A DNA stretch of 64,000 nucleotides from CAVSIP01 sp963728075. GTDB taxonomy: Bacteria; Actinomycetota; Actinomycetes; JAFAQI01; DASSKL01. Below are positions 15,594 through 24,285 of this stretch, piece by piece. Each line of letters opens with the position of its first letter. Positions within the stretch are counted from its first letter, which is position 1. Below the pieces are notes generated by a model, which was not told the origin of the DNA, did not search any database, and worked only from the letters and a program-made list of their open reading frames with translations. The stretch spans positions 332,395-396,394 of the forward strand of contig CAVSIP010000005.1 of NCBI GenBank assembly GCA_963728075.1, read 5' to 3'. A program made the translations under genes and the position numbers.

Positions 15594-16985
15594 TCAGGCG
15601 GGCAGGCGGACCGTGAACCGGGCACCCGCACCGGGCACGTTCGCGACCGCGACCTCTCCCCCGTGCGCGGCGACCACCGCCGAGACGATGGCGAGCCCGA
15701 GCCCGGCACCACCCGCGTCGCGGGTGCGGCCCAGGTCGGAGCGGTAGAACCGGTCGAACACCCGGTCGAGGTCTGCGGGTGGGATGCCGGGACCGTGGTC
15801 GGTCACCTCCAGCACCCCGGCCCCGTCGTCCGTGGCGACCCGGACCTCGATCGGGGTGCCGGCCGGGGTGTGCCGCAGCGCGTTCGCCATGAGGTTGGCC
15901 GCGACCTGCCGCAGCCGGGGCTCGTCCCCGGTCACGACGACCGGGCCGGTCGCCTGCAGGGACACGGTGCGGTCGGGAGCGACCGCGCGGGCGTCGGAGC
16001 AGGCGTCGGCAGCGACCCCGGTGAGGTCCACGGCCGCCCGGGCGAGTGGCCGCCCTTCGTCGATGCGGGCCAGCAGCAGCAGGTCGTCCACGAGCACGCC
16101 CATCCGCGCCGCCTCGTCCTCGATCCGGCGCATGGCGCGGGCGAGGTCCTGCGGGTTGGCGTCCGCGCCGCGGCGGAACAGCTCGGCGTACCCCCGGATC
16201 GAGGTGAGCGGTGTACGCAGCTCGTGCGAGGCGTCGGCGAGGAACCGGCGCATCCGTTGCTCGGACGCCGTGCGGACGCGGAAGGCCTCCTCGATCCGCT
16301 CCAGCATGGCGTTCAGCGACCGCGCCAGCCGGCCGGTCTCCGTACGCGGGTCCGGCTCGGCGACCCGGCGGGACAGATCCCCGCCGGCGATCTGCTCGGC
16401 CGTGCGCTCCATCTCCGCCAGCGGCCGCATGCCCAGCCCGACGACCCACCAGGCCACCGCGGCGAGCGCGGCGAGCACAGCGGCCGTGGCCACGCCCTCG
16501 ATCAGCCGCAGCCGCGCCAGCGTGCTCTGCACGTCGTGCAGGGAGATGGCGACCACGAGCTCGCCCCGCTGCAGCGGGAAGCGGATCGCACGGTAGTCGT
16601 ACGAACCGCCGTCGGAGGGGACGGTCACCGGCCGGCCGGCGGGCAGCCGGTCCGGCAGCTTCGGCGGGGCGAGCGCCTCCTCGCCGTAGTCGATGCGCAC
16701 CTGGCCGAGCACCTGGCCGTCCAGCCGGACCTCGGCGTACGTCCCGGGCGGCAGCTGCGCGTCCGGGCCGCCCGCTGGCTGCGGGGGCGGCCGTACGTCG
16801 AGCGTGCCACGCAGCGGTACGTCGCGCAGCGCCCGCGCGACGGCCGGACCCGAGCCGCGCAGCTGGGCGTCCACCCGGTCGGTGAGGAACCCGCGCAGGT
16901 AGCCGTACGTCACCCCGTCCGCGACCAGCAGCCCGACGGCCGCCAGCGCGAGCAGGCCGACGATGAGCCGGGTGCGCAGCGACAT
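15594..16985 (-). CDS. Sensor histidine kinase (two-component system)
   Basis: 463 residues. An N-terminal transmembrane helix (RLIVGLLALAAVGLLVADGV), an extracytoplasmic domain of about 130 residues, a second helix (AAVLAALAAVAWWVVGLGM), a HAMP linker, a phosphoacceptor box LADASHELRTPLTSIRGY with His near residue 254, and an ATPase domain with N box (NLMANALRHTP), DHGPGIP and GAGLGLAI. It phosphorylates the response regulator encoded immediately upstream, one base away. The ligand is unknown. The sensor part is Pro/Arg-rich with no recognised domain. Confidence 0.9.
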   Translation of the reverse strand: MSLRTRLIVGLLALAAVGLLVADGVTYGYLRGFLTDRVDAQLRGSGPAVARALRDVPLRGTLDVRPPPQPAGGPDAQLPPGTYAEVRLDGQVLGQVRIDYGEEALAPPKLPDRLPAGRPVTVPSDGGSYDYRAIRFPLQRGELVVAISLHDVQSTLARLRLIEGVATAAVLAALAAVAWWVVGLGMRPLAEMERTAEQIAGGDLSRRVAEPDPRTETGRLARSLNAMLERIEEAFRVRTASEQRMRRFLADASHELRTPLTSIRGYAELFRRGADANPQDLARAMRRIEDEAARMGVLVDDLLLLARIDEGRPLARAAVDLTGVAADACSDARAVAPDRTVSLQATGPVVVTGDEPRLRQVAANLMANALRHTPAGTPIEVRVATDDGAGVLEVTDHGPGIPPADLDRVFDRFYRSDLGRTRDAGGAGLGLAIVSAVVAAHGGEVAVANVPGAGARFTVRLPA

Positions 16986-16986
16986 C

Positions 16987-17676
16987 TCAGCCTCGCGGCT
17001 CGCGCAGGCTGTAGCCCACGCCCCGGACGGTGTGGATCAGCGGCGGGCCGAGGGAGTCCAGCTTCTTGCGCAGGTAGCTGACGTAGGTCTCGAGGACCCG
17101 TGCGTCGCCACCGAAGTCGTAGTCCCACACGTGGTCGAGGATCTGCGCGCGGGTGAGGACCCGGCGCGGGTTGGCGAGCAGGTAGTGCAGCAGCCGGTAC
17201 TCGGTCGCCGTCAGCTCCACGAGCTCCCCGGCCCGCCAGACCTCACGGGTGTCCTCGTCGAGCTCCAGGTCGGCGAAGCGCAGCCGCGGGGCGGCGGTCG
17301 TGATCGCACCCGCGCGGCGCAGCACCGCCCGGACCCGCGCCACCAGCTCCGCCAGGCTGAACGGCTTGGTGACGTAGTCGTCGCCGCCGATGGTCAGCCC
17401 GCGGACGCGGTCCTCGACGGCGTCCCGGGCGGTGAGGAACAAGATGGGCACCCGGTGCCCGCCGTCCGCGAGCCGGCGAGCCACCTCGAAGCCGTCGATG
17501 TCCGGGAGCATGACGTCGAGCACCACCAGGTCGGGGCCGAAACCGCGCGCCCGGTCCAGGGCATCGGCGCCGTCCCGCGCGACGGCGACCTCGAACCCCT
17601 CGTAGCGCAACGTCGTCGCGACGAGGTCGGTGATGCTCTCCTCGTCGTCGACGACGAGGACACGTGCCTCCGCCAC
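16987..17676 (-). CDS. OmpR/PhoB-family response regulator
   Basis: 229 residues. The receiver domain has the acidic pair VVDDEE, phosphoacceptor Asp54 in VVLDVMLPD, a Thr in LFLTARD and Lys in VTKPF. A C-terminal winged helix follows (LTATEYRLLHYLLANPRRVLTR ... VRGVGYSL). The GTG start is supported by GAGGAG 6 bp upstream. First gene of the pair with the kinase. The architecture matches TcrX/TrcR-type actinobacterial regulators; the exact orthologue cannot be named. Confidence 0.92.
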   Translation of the reverse strand: MAEARVLVVDDEESITDLVATTLRYEGFEVAVARDGADALDRARGFGPDLVVLDVMLPDIDGFEVARRLADGGHRVPILFLTARDAVEDRVRGLTIGGDDYVTKPFSLAELVARVRAVLRRAGAITTAAPRLRFADLELDEDTREVWRAGELVELTATEYRLLHYLLANPRRVLTRAQILDHVWDYDFGGDARVLETYVSYLRKKLDSLGPPLIHTVRGVGYSLREPRG

Positions 17677-17772
17677 CGGCGTCTCCTCACGGTCTGCCCG
17701 AACCTGTCCATCGTGTGGGCAAACCCTGAGAGAACGCTGAGCGGGGTCTGGGAGCCCGCTCGGTCCCCGCCG

Positions 17773-18198
17773 TCAGACGCGGGCGACCGAGGTGTCCATC
17801 TGCCGCAGCCGCCGGGCCATCCCCTCCAGCAGCCCGGACGCGAGCGACGGTGCCTCCCCGAGCAGCCCGGCGAACTCGCGCTGGCCGATCACGAGCACGA
17901 CGCACGGGCTCAGCGTGGCGACGTCGGCGTCCCGCGGCTCCCTGGCGAGCAGGGAGAGCTCCCCGAAGAAGGCGCCGGGCCCGAGCACCGCGACCTCCTT
18001 GCCGTTGCGGCTGACCTGCACCTCCCCCTCGAGCAGCAGGAACAGCTCCCGACCGACCGCGCCCTGGCGGATCAGCTGCTTGCCGGCCGGCAGGCGCAGC
18101 TCCTCGGCCAGGGACGCGATGCGCTTGAGCTCGGTCTTGCTGCAGCCCTCGAACAGCGGGACGGCCTGCAGGTGCGCGAGCTTCTCGTCATTCCTCAC
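17773..18198 (-). CDS. Cyclic nucleotide-binding domain protein (Crp-type sensor, no HTH)
   Basis: 141 residues that form a single cyclic-nucleotide-binding barrel: LFEGCSKTELKRIASLAEELRL, LFLLLEGEVQVSRNGKEVAVLGPGAFFGELSLL (phosphate-binding cassette with GELSLL followed by Arg) and a C-terminal helix. There is no DNA-binding domain, so it is not a Crp regulator by itself and may be a stand-alone cAMP sensor. GTG 18198 is the only sensible start near the domain edge. Divergent neighbours are separate units. Confidence 0.8.
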   Translation of the reverse strand: MRNDEKLAHLQAVPLFEGCSKTELKRIASLAEELRLPAGKQLIRQGAVGRELFLLLEGEVQVSRNGKEVAVLGPGAFFGELSLLAREPRDADVATLSPCVVLVIGQREFAGLLGEAPSLASGLLEGMARRLRQMDTSVARV

Positions 18199-18256
18199 GG
18201 GCGAGACGATAGAGGTCAGAGGGCCTGCGCGGCGACATTCGTGCAGGGATCGCGGG

Positions 18257-19027
18257 TCAGCGGGGCCGGCCCACCAGGTAGTCGCTGGTCCAGATCGCCC
18301 GGTGGACGACGCGGCCGTTGGAGTTCGACGCGTCCCACATCGTGCCGTGCCCGGCGTAGATGCCGACGTGGGAGATGCCGCCGGAGCCGCCGAAGAAGAC
18401 CAGGTCACCGTCCCGGACCTGCGACCGCGGCACGTGCGGCACCGCGTCGTACTGCTCCTGCGCCGTACGGGGCAGGGAGACACCCAGCGAGCGGTAGACG
18501 TACAGGGTCAGCCCCGAGCAGTCGAAGGCGTCCGGCCCGGTGGCGCCGTACCGGTACGGTTTGCCGGCCTGCGCGGCGGCGATGCGCACCGCCCGCTCGC
18601 CGCGCGCAGGGGTGGCCGGCGGCGGTGGCGGGGGCAGCACCCGTACGGTGCGCACCCGCGACGCCGAGGGCTGCTCGAGCACGCTGCCCGCGTACCGCGC
18701 CTGCCACTCGAGCGTGCGGCCCGCGTGGTAGGTCAGCGTCGCGTGGCCGTGCGCGTCGGTCGTGGCGCTGGCGTGCAGCACGAACCGCCCGCCGGGCGCC
18801 CGCTTGTAGTACCGGACGGTGACCCCGCGGCGCGGGCCCAGCTGCCCGGTCACGGTGGTGACCAACCGGACGGCGGCACCGTGGTGCACCGCCCCGCGCG
18901 AGGCGGACAGCGTGGTGGACGTGGCCAGCGGCTGCGGGGTGGTGACCGCCCGTGCCGCCGGGGCGGCGAGGGCCAGCAGTGCCGTCGCGGCTGCCGCCGC
19001 GAGGCGGACGTGCGTCGTGGCAGGCAT
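18257..19027 (-). CDS. Secreted NlpC/P60 peptidoglycan endopeptidase with Ig-like domain
   Basis: 256 residues. A signal peptide with AAARA-type cleavage (ALLALAAPAARA), a beta-rich Ig-like or adhesive domain (about residues 40-135), a Pro-rich linker (LPPPPPPATP), then NlpC/P60 with catalytic Cys in AFDCSGLTLYVY and His in SHVGIYAG. Such enzymes cut the D-Glu/mDAP bond during wall growth. ATG 19027 has GGAGG four bases upstream. The 5' leader is a ydaO-type c-di-AMP riboswitch, which ties this hydrolase to osmotic and wall-stress signalling. Confidence 0.88.
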   Translation of the reverse strand: MPATTHVRLAAAAATALLALAAPAARAVTTPQPLATSTTLSASRGAVHHGAAVRLVTTVTGQLGPRRGVTVRYYKRAPGGRFVLHASATTDAHGHATLTYHAGRTLEWQARYAGSVLEQPSASRVRTVRVLPPPPPPATPARGERAVRIAAAQAGKPYRYGATGPDAFDCSGLTLYVYRSLGVSLPRTAQEQYDAVPHVPRSQVRDGDLVFFGGSGGISHVGIYAGHGTMWDASNSNGRVVHRAIWTSDYLVGRPR

Positions 19028-19035
19028 GCATCCTC

Positions 19036-19205
19036 CCTGCGCCTGCCGGGTGAGCTGTCGGGTTCGGGCGGGAGTCGCCCGGCCGCGCGATGCGGCTTCA
19101 CCCCGAGGCGGCTGGTGCCGCCGTAGGTGGTTCCCCGGCTCCCGCCGCCGTCGTGCTGTCTCGGTGGCACCCGCGGCCGGTGGCGGGACTCGGCGAACCG
19201 GTACG
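19036..19205 (-). promoter_or_regulatory. c-di-AMP riboswitch (ydaO/yuaA type) upstream of the NlpC/P60 gene
   Basis: Read on the minus strand, the leader carries the conserved blocks of the class in order: TTCGCCGAGTCCCG near the 5' end, GGTGCCACCGAGAC, GGAGCCGGGGAACC, CGGGGTGAAGCCG, and CCCGACAGCTCACCCGG followed by GCAGGC before the ribosome site. This is the layout of actinobacterial ydaO leaders, which switch off wall-hydrolase genes at high c-di-AMP. A possible -10 (TAGAAT) is on the minus strand at 19232-19227. Boundaries are approximate. Confidence 0.85.
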
Positions 19206-19308
19206 GGCGATACGGGCTTTCCGGGCATTCTAGGCAGCCGGCGGCCCGAACCCCGACCGGGGACGATGTCCTCTGGGACCGCGCTGCCGACCGTGGCACA
19301 ACGAACGC

Positions 19309-21942
19309 GTGGCCACCCTGGCGGCACCGGCCGCACCTCGGGCCGGGCTGACGTCCGCCGATGCCGCGGCACGCCTCACCCGCGACGGGCCCAACGTCGT
19401 GCCCGCCCGCCGCCCGCCGCCGCCGTGGCGTCGGCTCGCCGGCCAGCTGGTGCACTTCTTCGCGCTGATGCTCTGGGCGGCTGCCGGCCTGGCGCTCATC
19501 GCCGGCATGCCCCAGCTGTCGGTCGCCATCGCCGTGGTGGTCGTCGTCAACGGCGGGTTCGCCTTCGCCCAGGAGTACCGGGCCGACCGGGCGGCCGAGC
19601 AGCTGCAGCAGCTCATGCCCATCCGGGCCGTCGTGCGGCGCGACGGCGTGCGCCGGGTCGTCGACGCCGCGGAGCTCGTGGTCGGGGACCTCGTCCTGCT
19701 CTCCCCGGGCGACCGGATCAGCGCCGACCTGGCGCTGACGGCGTGCCACGAGCTCGCCGTGGACACCTCCATGCTCACCGGCGAGAGCGTCCCCGTGCGG
19801 CCCGACGTGGGAGGGGCCGCGTACGCCGGCACGTTCGTCGTGGAGGGTGAGGGCGAGGGTGAGGTGATGGCCACGGGGGCCGGCACGCGGCTCGCCGACC
19901 TGGCCCGGCTGGCCCGCGAGGCGCACCGGCCACCCAGCCCGCTGGCCCTCGAGCTGCACCGGGTCGTACGCGCGGTCGCCGTGCTGGCGATCGGGGTCGG
20001 GACGGCGTTCTTCGCGCTGAGCCTCGCCCTCGGCATGGAGGCGGGCGAGGGCTTCGTGTTCGCGATCGGCGTCACGGTCGCGCTCGTTCCCGAGGGGCTG
20101 CTGCCGACGGTCACGCTGGCGCTGGCGATGGGCGCGCAGCGGATGGCGGCGCGCAACGCGATCGTCCGGCGGCTGGAGTCGGTGGAGACGCTCGGGTCGG
20201 TGACCTACATCTGCACGGACAAGACCGGCACGCTGACCCGCAACGAGATGACGGTGGTCGAGGCGTGGACGCCGGAAGGCGCCCTCTCGGCCCGTGCCAC
20301 CGGGTACGACCCCACCACCGCGATCACGCTGCCGGGAGGCGCGGCCGACGCGCTCCCCGAGCTGGCCCGTGCCGCCGCACGGTCCTCCCACGGCCGGGTG
20401 GAGCACCACGACGGTGGCTGGCGTCCGCACGGCGACCCCATGGAGGCCGCTCTGGACGTGTTCGCCCGGCGGCTGGGGATCGACGTGCCGGCCGAGGACC
20501 GCGCCAGCACCCCGACGGCCCGGTACCCGTTCGACCCGCAGCGCCGGCGTTCGTCACTGGTCGTCGGCGACCGGCTCCTGGTCAAGGGCGCACCGGACTC
20601 CGTACTGCCCTGCTGCCGACCGCTACCCGGCGCCGCCGAGGCGGTGCACCGCCTCACGGCGCGGGGGCTGCGCGTGCTCGCGATCGCCGTACGGGATGCC
20701 CGCGACCTCCCGGCCCGGGCGAGCGCGGCCGAGGTGGAGCGCGACCTGACCCTGCTCGGCGTCGTGGGGCTGGAGGACCCGCCTCGTGCCGACGTGGCCG
20801 ACGCGCTGGCCGCGTGCCGTCGTGCCGGTATCCGGGTCGCCATGGTCACCGGCGACCACCCGATGACCGCGGCCGCCGTCGCCCGCGAGGTGGGCCTGGT
20901 GTCCGCCCAGGTGCCCGCGCTCGTGCTCGAGGGGGCGCAGCTGCCGGCGGACGACCGCGCGCTCGGGGCGCTGCTCGACCAGGACGGGATCGTCGCCGCC
21001 CGGGTGGCCCCGGAGGACAAGGTGCGCATCGCCCGCGCCCTGCAGGCCCGCGGGCACGTGGTCGCGATGACCGGGGACGGCGTCAACGACGGGCCGGCCC
21101 TGCAGGAGGCGGCCATCGGGGTCGCCATGGGGGCGGGCGGGACCGACGTCGCCCGGGAGGCCGCCGACCTCGTGCTGCTCGACGACCGGTTCGCCACGAT
21201 CGTGGCCGCCGTCGAGCAGGGCCGCGCGACGTACGCGAACGTGCGCCGGTTCCTGACCTACCACCTCACCGACAACGTCGCCGAGCTGACACCGTTCGTC
21301 GTCTGGGCGCTCAGCGCAGGTCACGTACCGCTGGCGATCGGGGTGCTGCAGGTGCTCTGCCTGGACATCGGCACGGACCTGCTGCCCGCACTCGCGCTCG
21401 GCGCGGAGCGGCCCAGCCGGGACCTGCTGAGCCGCCCGCCGGAGCGCCGCCACCTGATCGACGCCGCACTGCTGCGCCGCGTCTTCGGCGTGCTGGGGCC
21501 GGCGGAGGCCGCGCTCACCATGGCCGCCTTCGCGACGGCACTGTTCGTCATCGGCTGGCGGCCAGGTGATCCGGCCCCTACCGGTCACGCTGCCGCCGTG
21601 GCGTCCGGGGCGGCGTTCATGGCGATCGTCGTCGGCCAGATGGGCAACGCGTTCGCGCTGCGCAGCGCCACCAGGAACGCCTGGTCGATGAGGTGGCGAG
21701 GCAACCGGCTGCTCGTCGCCGCGGTGGGCGTGGAACTGCTGGCCCTGGTGGGCTTCCTCTACGTGCCGGTGGTCGCGGACGCGCTCGACCAGGCGCCGCC
21801 GTCCTGGCAGGCAGCCCTCGTCGCGGTCGCGGCCGCGCCGACCGTGCTAGCGGTGGACGCGGTGCACAAGGCGCGCCGTACGCGTCGGCGCCGGGTCAGT
21901 CGCGGCGACGAGGCGCCCGCGGGATCTCGTCCGCCCCGTTGA
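19309..21942 (+). CDS. P-type ATPase, cation-transporting (P2/CtpF-like)
   Basis: 877 residues, normal length for a P2 ATPase. An N-terminal cation-ATPase domain (LTSADAAARLTRDGPN), actuator MLTGESVPV, membrane motif ALVPEGLLPTVTLALA (PEGL of calcium-type pumps), phosphorylation site CTDKTGTLTRNEMT, nucleotide-domain KGAPDSVLP and hinge GDGVNDGPALQEAAIGVAMG; four C-terminal helices follow. It resembles mycobacterial CtpF, a calcium or cation exporter under hypoxia control; the ion is not certain. GTG 19309. Its 3' end overlaps the next gene tail to tail by 47 bp. Confidence 0.85.
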   Translation: MATLAAPAAPRAGLTSADAAARLTRDGPNVVPARRPPPPWRRLAGQLVHFFALMLWAAAGLALIAGMPQLSVAIAVVVVVNGGFAFAQEYRADRAAEQLQQLMPIRAVVRRDGVRRVVDAAELVVGDLVLLSPGDRISADLALTACHELAVDTSMLTGESVPVRPDVGGAAYAGTFVVEGEGEGEVMATGAGTRLADLARLAREAHRPPSPLALELHRVVRAVAVLAIGVGTAFFALSLALGMEAGEGFVFAIGVTVALVPEGLLPTVTLALAMGAQRMAARNAIVRRLESVETLGSVTYICTDKTGTLTRNEMTVVEAWTPEGALSARATGYDPTTAITLPGGAADALPELARAAARSSHGRVEHHDGGWRPHGDPMEAALDVFARRLGIDVPAEDRASTPTARYPFDPQRRRSSLVVGDRLLVKGAPDSVLPCCRPLPGAAEAVHRLTARGLRVLAIAVRDARDLPARASAAEVERDLTLLGVVGLEDPPRADVADALAACRRAGIRVAMVTGDHPMTAAAVAREVGLVSAQVPALVLEGAQLPADDRALGALLDQDGIVAARVAPEDKVRIARALQARGHVVAMTGDGVNDGPALQEAAIGVAMGAGGTDVAREAADLVLLDDRFATIVAAVEQGRATYANVRRFLTYHLTDNVAELTPFVVWALSAGHVPLAIGVLQVLCLDIGTDLLPALALGAERPSRDLLSRPPERRHLIDAALLRRVFGVLGPAEAALTMAAFATALFVIGWRPGDPAPTGHAAAVASGAAFMAIVVGQMGNAFALRSATRNAWSMRWRGNRLLVAAVGVELLALVGFLYVPVVADALDQAPPSWQAALVAVAAAPTVLAVDAVHKARRTRRRRVSRGDEAPAGSRPPR

Positions 21943-22183
21943 CCTGCTCACGCATCCGTTCGGCTGCCGCGAGCCGGCGCCGCCGGCTCACCTCGCTGTC
22001 CACCGTCGCCTGGTCCGGAGCCTCCGACGGCGCCGTCCGGTGCAGCGACTCGATGGCCTCCACCGCGAGGTGGCGCTGCAGTCCCCGTTCGAACTGCCGC
22101 TTGTGCACGTCGGGGCTGACGTCGCTGTCTCCGCGCGCCGCAATCATCGCCTCGCGTGCGGCTCGGCTGCTGTCCTGCGCCAC
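21896..22183 (-). CDS. Small charged protein of unknown function
   Basis: 95 residues, highly charged and helical (MAQDSSRAAREAMIAARG ... RRRRLAAAERMREQV), no membrane segment. Two in-frame GTG codons exist; GTG 22183 is preferred because GGGAGG ends 8 bp upstream of it, whereas GTG 22192 overlaps that ribosome site. The last 47 bp overlap antiparallel with the P-type ATPase gene. I do not recognise the family. Confidence 0.6.
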   Translation of the reverse strand: MAQDSSRAAREAMIAARGDSDVSPDVHKRQFERGLQRHLAVEAIESLHRTAPSEAPDQATVDSEVSRRRRLAAAERMREQVNGADEIPRAPRRRD

Positions 22184-22342
22184 GGTCGCCACCTCCCGAA
22201 GCTGCGTCTATGAGGTCAGCGTGGGTGCCGCCAGCAGCCGCCACCAGGGACGAACGTCCACCCCCGAGGGGCGGGGACCTTCGGCTCTGCCCCGCGACGG
22301 CGCGGTCCGCGAGCGTGGGAGCCGTAAGGAAAGGAGCCCGCG

Positions 22343-22555
22343 ATGCACGCGAGCGTCGGCGACCGCCTGGTCATCAAAGGTCACCACATCCACGAACCCG
22401 ACCGCGACGCCGAGGTCCTCGAGGTCCGCGGCCCCGACGGCGGCCCGCCGTACCTCGTGCGCTGGTCGGACGACGGCCACGTCGGCCTGTTCTTCCCGAG
22501 CACGGACGCCGTGATCCACCACCACGGCGCCGAGGAGCCGGTCACGACCGCCTGA
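22343..22555 (+). CDS. DUF1918 protein
   Basis: A 70-residue small beta-barrel: VGDRLVIKGHHIHEPDRDAEVLEVRG then PPYLVRWSDDGHVGLFFPSTDAVIHHH, the standard DUF1918 pattern found in actinobacteria, often near stress or dormancy genes. A strong ribosome site (AAGGAAAGGAG) lies upstream of ATG 22343. The function is unknown; the SH3-like fold suggests nucleic-acid or protein binding. Confidence 0.85.
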   Translation: MHASVGDRLVIKGHHIHEPDRDAEVLEVRGPDGGPPYLVRWSDDGHVGLFFPSTDAVIHHHGAEEPVTTA

Positions 22556-22560
22556 GCTGA

Positions 22561-24210
22561 TCAGGCCGCTGGGCAGGCGTGGTGACCGAACTCCGGGTCC
22601 GAGTTCGGCGCTGCGCCCCACTGGGTGCGCTGCTGCAGCGGCAGCCCGGGCACCTGCCAGGCGCCGGCGGCCCCGCGAATGACCTCGAAGGCCGCGCGCC
22701 AGCCCTGGTGGCCGGCAGCGTTCCCCGTACGTAGCACCTGCGCGATCTCCTTCTGCACGCCCAGATCGCCCACCAGCCCCGCGTGGAAGGCGGGCAGCGC
22801 GGTCCACGGCGTGTCGGTGTACGGGCCACGGTAGACCGTGAGGGCCGCCTCCAGCGGGACGAACATGTGGTTGGTCACCCCCGGGACCGGGCACAGCGCC
22901 TGGTCCCGGTAGAGCGCCGCGTTCGCGACGAGCGAGCGCAGGAACGGCACATCGGCGTGCAGGCCGAAGCCGTGGGTCTCCAGCCGGGCCAGTCCGAGCA
23001 GACCGCGAAACTCCGCTGCGCCCGCCTCGCCGTACCCGTCACGTCCCGAGCGCGGGTAGTAGACCCTGGCGGGGCGGACCAGTGGACTGGTCTGGACGAA
23101 CACGTCGACGGGTGGGTGGGGATGTGCGGCGAAGTAGGCCCGCGCCACCATCGTGCCCTCGCTCTCGGCGACGACGGAGACCGCCGTGCCGGACTTGCGG
23201 TGCAGCGCGTCGATCTGGCGGGCGAGACGCTGCGCGCTGGTGGCCAGCGACTGGTACGTGGCCTGCGGCGGGTACGGCAACGGCGTGCCGGCGCTGCTCA
23301 GACCCCGGTAGGAGAAGTGCACGGTCTGCCAGCCCGGGCCGAACAGCTGGAACCGTCCGCCGTCGTAGCTGCTGCCGAAGCCCGGTACGTACAGGACCGG
23401 ATGGCCGGAGGGGCGCACCTGCGGCGTCGGGATGGCCTCCCGCGAGCCGCCCGCGGGGCCGCCGAAGGTGGTGGCGAAGGAAGCGGCCCCTGCGGCGACC
23501 AGGCCGCCGCTGACGACCACGGACAGCACCGGCAGCGCCGGGACGGTCCAGCGGGGCGCACCCGCGTGGACCACGGTGTGCACGATCTGGTGCCACGCCC
23601 AGGCGTTGAACAGCCCGCCGCCCGCCGCCACGAGCAGGGTGACCCAGGCCGGCGCGTACGTCATCGCCAGCGCGGCGACCATCAGCTCCAGCCAGGACAG
23701 CGCGACCCAGCCCATGCTGCGCCACGGCAGCACGCGGCGCCACCAGTGACCGGTGATGATGGCGGGTGGCAGGACGAGCGCGACGATGACGGTGCCGATG
23801 ATCGCGCCGAGCATGAGCTGGGAGAACCCGGCCGCCGACGCGGCGAACGAGACCGCCGCCCACGGCGAGATCACGGCGAGCGCGAGCAGCGTGTACGGCA
23901 GGGATCGGCGCAGCAGCGTGCCGTACGACGGCCGGGTGGCTTCGGACGGCCAGGCCAGGTGGATCACCGCGGCGTTCACCAGCGAGCGGAAGGCCAGCAG
24001 TGCCGCCAGCATCCAGGCCACCGACCACCAGGACCAGCCGTACGTCCAGATCCAGCGGACGTCGTGGAACGTGCCGAACGGAGCGGGGGCGCTCACCTGG
24101 GGGGCCAGCGGCAGCGCGGACACGTAGTGCACCCACTGCAGAGCGACGGCCTCGGCCAGGGCGAGGCTCGTGGTGAGCACGCCCAACAGGGCGCTACGGC
24201 GCGACGGCAT
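22561..24210 (-). CDS. Multi-pass membrane protein fused to an alpha/beta hydrolase domain
   Basis: 549 residues. The N-terminal 270 residues hold about seven hydrophobic helices (WWSVAWMLAALLAF, LMLGAIIGTVIVALVLPPAI, WVTLLVAAGGGLFNAWAWH). The C-terminal half is hydrolase-like: HPVLYVPGFGSSYDGG (oxyanion turn) and VSVVAESEGTMVARAYF, where the nucleophile elbow reads SESEG-like (A-E-S-E-G) with Ser in G-x-S-x-G-like position, and a late NHMFVPLEAAL. I start at ATG 24210 with GGAAGG six bases upstream rather than at an upstream in-frame ATG. Orientation suggests the hydrolase lies outside or at the membrane face; the substrate is unknown. Confidence 0.6.
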   Translation of the reverse strand: MPSRRSALLGVLTTSLALAEAVALQWVHYVSALPLAPQVSAPAPFGTFHDVRWIWTYGWSWWSVAWMLAALLAFRSLVNAAVIHLAWPSEATRPSYGTLLRRSLPYTLLALAVISPWAAVSFAASAAGFSQLMLGAIIGTVIVALVLPPAIITGHWWRRVLPWRSMGWVALSWLELMVAALAMTYAPAWVTLLVAAGGGLFNAWAWHQIVHTVVHAGAPRWTVPALPVLSVVVSGGLVAAGAASFATTFGGPAGGSREAIPTPQVRPSGHPVLYVPGFGSSYDGGRFQLFGPGWQTVHFSYRGLSSAGTPLPYPPQATYQSLATSAQRLARQIDALHRKSGTAVSVVAESEGTMVARAYFAAHPHPPVDVFVQTSPLVRPARVYYPRSGRDGYGEAGAAEFRGLLGLARLETHGFGLHADVPFLRSLVANAALYRDQALCPVPGVTNHMFVPLEAALTVYRGPYTDTPWTALPAFHAGLVGDLGVQKEIAQVLRTGNAAGHQGWRAAFEVIRGAAGAWQVPGLPLQQRTQWGAAPNSDPEFGHHACPAA

Positions 24211-24285
24211 GGTTCCTTCCCTCGGCGGACGGATCGGTCGCACCGTGCCGTACCCGGGCTACCCGTCAGCACGCGCGGGCGTGGA

